The translations under genes and the position numbers were made by a program. The notes beneath the pieces were generated by a model that searched no databases, was not told where the DNA came from, and saw only the letters and a program-made list of their open reading frames with translations. Positions 60,765 to 64,000 of a stretch of 64,000 nucleotides of DNA are shown here, piece by piece. Position 1 is the first letter of the stretch. The number at the start of each line of letters is the position of its first letter. This stretch comes from Dryocosmus kuriphilus (lineage: Eukaryota > Arthropoda > Insecta > Hymenoptera > Cynipidae): positions 90,287,583-90,351,582 of the forward strand of contig CM076193.1 in NCBI GenBank assembly GCA_038277395.1, in the 5' to 3' direction.

Positions 60765-61600
60765 ATATCGGACTGAAACTTTGGGAAATGCATGAGCAGC
60801 CAATAAATTGAGATTGCATACATTATTTAAGTAGGAATTTTGAAAAAAAATTTTTTTCGACGAAATTAAAACTGGAAATTTCTTGGAGCTTCTCCAGAAA
60901 TTTTTTGAATGACGGAACTTTTTTTATACCTACATGATATATTGACCTAAAACTTTCAGAGAAGCAAAAGGGGACAATAAACTACGTTTGTATACCCGAT
61001 TTAAGTGTAAATAATGTAAAAATATTTGTAATAACTAAATATATTCCCAGGGATACCGACCGTGCTGTTGAACTCTGTAATCAATGTCTTTTTTTCAGTG
61101 GAGCAGTATTGAGGTAAACGTCTCCTCTGTCTTGAAGAAAATCGGGCAAACATCGTTAGAAAACATTATAAACAACAATTTTTGTCAGTGAACCCGTCCC
61201 GCTTTGATACTTGGAGCGGTTGTTGATTGGAACTAGCTTGCAAATTGCTTCCCGTTTTAACTTCGTCGAAAAAACTGTTTTCAAAATTCCTACTCGAGAT
61301 AGTATATACAAACGCAATTTAATGTCTTCACATGCATTTCCCCAAGTTTCAGTCCGATGCTTTATTTACAAAAAAAGTTCTGTGATTCAAAAAAAATTCT
61401 GCGGGAAGCTCCAAGAAATTTCCAGTTTTAATTTCGTCGAAAAAAAACTTTTTTCAAAATTCCTACTCAAATAATGTATACAAACGCAATTTATGGTCTT
61501 CTCATGCATTTCTCAAAGTTTCAGTCCGATATTTTATTTACAAAAAAAGTTCTGTGGTTCAAAAAATAAATGGATAAATCCTAAAATTGAGGTTGGCAAT
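60765..61600. repeat. Inverted and direct repeats of about 185 bp
   Basis: Two direct copies (61245-61430, 61430-61600) share aatttcgtcgaaaaaa, tcctactc, tacaaacgcaatttatgg and aaagtttcagtccgat. A complementary copy lies at 60765-60900. Confidence 0.7.
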
Positions 61601-61687
61601 GTAGGTCTTCCGCTCAGTGGCACATGCCCTTAATAGGTTTCGTTTACTTTATTTTTAATTACTGTTTTGAATGAGCACTATGTAATC

Positions 61688-61724
61688 CCTGATGAGGGTA
61701 CCAGCACTGACTGGTACTGAAACG
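61688..61724 (+). ncRNA. Hammerhead-ribozyme-core-like motif
   Basis: ctgatga (61689-61695), then a hairpin ggtaccag...ctggtac, then gaaac (61719-61723). The two conserved core strands flank a perfect stem II, as in the minimal type I hammerheads of Penelope-like elements. Stems I and III are not clear to me, so self-cleavage is not claimed. Confidence 0.5.
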
Positions 61725-61986
61725 TAGGAAATAATTTTGTTTCTCTTATGAAATAAAATAATTTAAATATAATGCCCCAATCGATTTCATATAGACTATC
61801 ATTTTGTATGTCTGAATATCAGTGATGTCTAAGGGCGGTTAAACCCTAAACAAATTTTAATTTGCAATTTTTTCGACGCAATATCTTTTTTTAATTTTCT
61901 TCATATGAACGTTCGCAACTTCATGTACATTCCAAAGAAACCAATTTTTAGCTTTGAAAACTTTATTTATAACCCGATCACTGGAA

Positions 61987-62007
61987 GGGGGGGGGGGGGG
62001 GGGGGGG
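61987..62007. repeat. Poly-G tract (G21)
   Basis: Twenty-one G followed by the palindrome tcgattcga. Length may be unreliable in the assembly. Confidence 0.9.
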
Positions 62008-62430
62008 TCGATTCGACCCAAGCCGAAATTTCAAACTTACGGTTGCATTTTGTCAGATAATAGTTCAAGTTATTTTTTTATTTTTTGGATTTTTTGTACT
62101 AGTAAGAGTACAATTTCACTTTATATGAAATAAAAAAAACCCTGTCCCGGTGTGCACGTGATTTAGATTAAAAAATGTCGGGACGCTCTGGGGATGATGT
62201 GGGTCGAGCCTCTGCTCGGCTTGTTTCCAGAAATAAGTATTTTGTAATTCATTTGAACATAATTCTATGGTTTACATATTTTTTTATCACAATAAAAAGT
62301 TTTCTATTGAAAAATGTATATATTTTTTACCAAAAGCTCCTGCATATACACCTAAAAAAATTCAAATGTTCATGCAAAAAATAGTGGCTTCAGTTTCATA
62401 ATACTATTTTGCAATATTTTTTTATTGAAA
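62008..62430. other. Unassigned stretch with a short ATG frame
   Basis: An ATG at 62175 starts MSGRSGDDVGRASARLVSR, which degenerates into hydrophobic AT-rich codons. It could be a short exon but has no supported splice donor. Confidence 0.25.
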
Positions 62431-62431
62431 G

Positions 62432-62458
62432 GCACCGGAAATGACCGGTGCTTTTTTT
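62432..62458 (+). other. Perfect 7-bp hairpin followed by T7
   Basis: gcaccgg, a 6-nt loop, ccggtgc, then seven T. This looks like a bacterial terminator, but here it may be an RNA polymerase III stop or a coincidence. Confidence 0.3.
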
Positions 62459-62589
62459 AGATTGTAGTAGCCATTCTGTGGTATACTAATAGTTTATTAT
62501 TACGTATAAAGATAACGGTGAATGATAATTTATATTTTTTCTGATGTAAGAGTAAAAATTTCATTTCGTGGTATGTTTCTTACTTCCAG

Positions 62590-62840
62590 GAATGTTGCGT
62601 TCAAGTACCGAGTAGCAGTGTGACGTCGTTACTGAGAGTGCCCTGATTGGCTAGGTTTTATCGCGCGAATCGGCAATCAAGATGACGGTGACGTCAGACT
62701 GATCTGCATTGAAAGGGTGGGAGGTATTGTCGAGTTCATACTATAGTTTTCCAGTCACGTCAGGTTAGTGGAAGGCTCAGCGGGCTCACCACAGTAACGC
62801 CAGTTAATGTCCAAATAGCGTGTGTTGAACATCCGTGACA
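62590..62840 (+). promoter_or_regulatory. Putative promoter or 5' UTR exon upstream of the 63132 exon
   Basis: CpG-richer, non-repetitive sequence with a CCAAT-type motif (ctgattggct, 62642), bounded by a candidate acceptor (cttacttccag, about 62590) and donor (gtaatg, 62841). All frames have stops, so it would be untranslated. Confidence 0.3.
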
Positions 62841-63131
62841 GTAATGATGATTTTCGATCATTTTTCATAGTTTTACTATGTTCAGGTCATGTTTATTTTT
62901 TTGTAAAACCACTAAAGTTGTGGAGGGTAGAAAGTGAATTTATTGAGATTGATAAAATCTTTTTTTGAAGAGCTCCAGTTTTTCTGTGTTTGTGAGTTCT
63001 ACGATCCTGAACCTTGACCAGCGTGGCGTACAAGGGTATTATTGTTTGATTAGCTGTTTTGCTTTTCTTACATTTACTTTCACCGGTTGACAAGTAAACC
63101 TGGGGCAAAGACTCGAGCACTGAAATTAATT

Positions 63132-63263
63132 ATGCAACGTGTGCCAGTCGCGAGTTTTTACGAAAACATCATTGAAGATCATAACTACACTATGTTTTCC
63201 ATGTTTCCACCTGGTGGAAATTCTAATGATCATTGGCAACTTACGAAAGAAGAAAAGGCTATG
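63132..63263 (+). CDS. Candidate host first coding exon (44 codons)
   Basis: A pyrimidine-rich acceptor ends at 63093 (gacaag). The ATG at 63132 opens MQRVPVASFYENIIEDHNYT, continues with MFSMFPPGG and WQLTKEEKAM, and meets a strong donor gtaaga at 63264, phase 0. Codon use is less AT-biased than the surroundings and the peptide is not repetitive and not from a mobile element. The frame is open upstream to 63087 without another ATG. I do not recognise the family. The following exon is not in the window as far as I can see. Confidence 0.5.
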
Positions 63264-63870
63264 GTAAGAGAAAAGAATGCAATAATTACAAAAATTGTAT
63301 AGAATTCTATAGATGTAATATGTATTTAAAAATTTTGTGATAACAAATTAAGATGAATTATTTGTTAACTGAAGTGTTAATTTTTCTTTCGAGTACTAGA
63401 ATCCTCTATATAATTTGTTTACTTACCTATTTGTTAGGAAGCGTGCATATTAGGGTGTTTTCACTAGATTGCAAGAGTAGCAAATTGCATACGGATAAAA
63501 ATGTATAGTTGAATCAACTATATTTATCCTTGATGTGGCCACAAATATCCTTGGAAACGAATCAAAGATATTGGCAAAATCTTTAAAATAGGGATTTGCA
63601 GCATAATTTTTTTTGATTTATTATTAATGGGTCAGATATTTAAATCATTAAATCAAATGGCGCGAGTACGGTATCCGTTGCGAAAATGTTTTAATGCGGA
63701 TTCCTATAGGATTTTTTGCGAGAAACACGAATCTGACCATTTTAAATCGATATCTCCAATATTTTTCGAGATATCGATAAACTTCTTTTTTAATTTAAAA
63801 AATTTCGTAACGTTCACTCCAATAGAGTATTTTTCAAGAGAAAAACGGATTAAACACTTTTAAATTGATA
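63264..63870. other. Intron-like AT-rich sequence
   Basis: No gene or repeat recognised apart from a 78-codon frame (63627-63863) lacking domains. Confidence 0.35.
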
Positions 63871-63873
63871 GCA

Positions 63874-64000
63874 TTGGGAAAAGGATAGGGTTACGACCTT
63901 ACATTATTTTTTTGACCAGTCACAGGGTGCCTTCCCGCCCCCCATGAGGCGCTGGAAAAGGGGTAGGGGTGCGACCTTACATTATTTTTGTAATTAGTCA
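63874..64000. repeat. Start of a tandem repeat, about 80-bp unit
   Basis: Two copies of gcgaccttacattattttt (first copy acgacc) preceded by ggaaaagg.tagg, about 80 bp apart. The array seems to run past the end of the window. Confidence 0.7.

Larger units (their letters stand above)
58730..61810. mobile_element. Composite bounded by inverted Penelope-like terminal repeats
   Basis: The sequence 58730-58890 returns in reverse complement at about 61640-61810 (attatatttaaattatttta, then a ctacgtttcatt/aatgaaacgtag block). The left copy reads on the minus strand, the right on the plus. Further inward a second pair (gggcatgtgccactgagcgg at 59425, complement at 61620) shows an inner foldback. The interior holds no reverse transcriptase, only repeats: 58928-59407, 59498-60755 and 60765-61600. 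Confidence 0.6.

Noticed and set aside
62166..62384. 69-codon frame starting MSGRSGDDVG
   Set aside because: Only the first 20 codons look coding; there is no donor and the remainder is AT-rich hydrophobic noise. Listed only as unassigned.

Overview
The window is eukaryotic and almost certainly from an arthropod, most likely an insect. The evidence is AT-rich intergenic DNA, GT-AG introns, a TATA plus TCAKTY-type initiator promoter, an errantivirus-type Gypsy remnant with env, a MADF-BESS/Harbinger pair, a Penelope-like element with a GIY-YIG domain and a DD41D mariner relative. Species cannot be decided from this sequence. No bacterial operons, tRNA genes or CRISPR arrays were seen. One 500-base N gap lies at 796-1295.

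Host coding signal is minimal. There are two short plus-strand candidate first coding exons, each with a consensus donor in phase 0, at 18683-18811 (43 codons) and 63132-63263 (44 codons). The rest looks like intron or intergenic DNA filled with nested mobile elements.

Layout: 1.3-3.8 kb, foldback repeat carrying a hAT MITE. 4.4-15.9 kb, an 11.5-kb hAT element (8-bp target duplication gggaaggg) with a decayed minus-strand transposase. Nested in it are a 4.7-kb PIF/Harbinger element (9339-14066) whose transposase and MADF-BESS partner genes both splice into open frames, and another foldback. 16-20 kb, MITEs and the first host exon candidate. 20.2-24.1 kb, the broken 3' half of a minus-strand errantivirus (integrase, env, one LTR). 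24-28 kb, minisatellite, Penelope-type terminal motif, foldbacks.

27.9-44.7 kb is the most striking part. A foldback called family X here was split by a 14,476-bp near-perfect palindrome (28264-42739). The palindrome has a 6-bp target duplication (gttcat), termini AG...CT, arms of about 7 kb and a 214-bp unique centre. Near its centre it carries two mirror-image genes for a C2HC zinc-finger protein with an acidic tail, each with a TATA/initiator promoter. The left copy is open and the right copy has a nonsense change. Each arm has three perfect heat-shock-element-like motifs near its outer end. An intact 1.3-kb DD41D (rosa-like) transposon sits in the right arm only, and the left arm preserves its empty site.

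45.4-51.0 kb: Penelope-like element broken by stops, frameshifts and a 2.7-kb foldback made of 150-bp units. 52.8-56.6 kb: foldback with hairpin ends, a 1331-bp solo LTR and a Crypton-type tyrosine recombinase fragment. 56.9-57.7 kb: 5S-rRNA-derived SINE split by a TTAA MITE. 57.7-61.8 kb: tandem repeats and a composite bounded by inverted Penelope-like ends with hammerhead-core-like motifs. 62-64 kb: second host exon candidate and the start of a tandem repeat.
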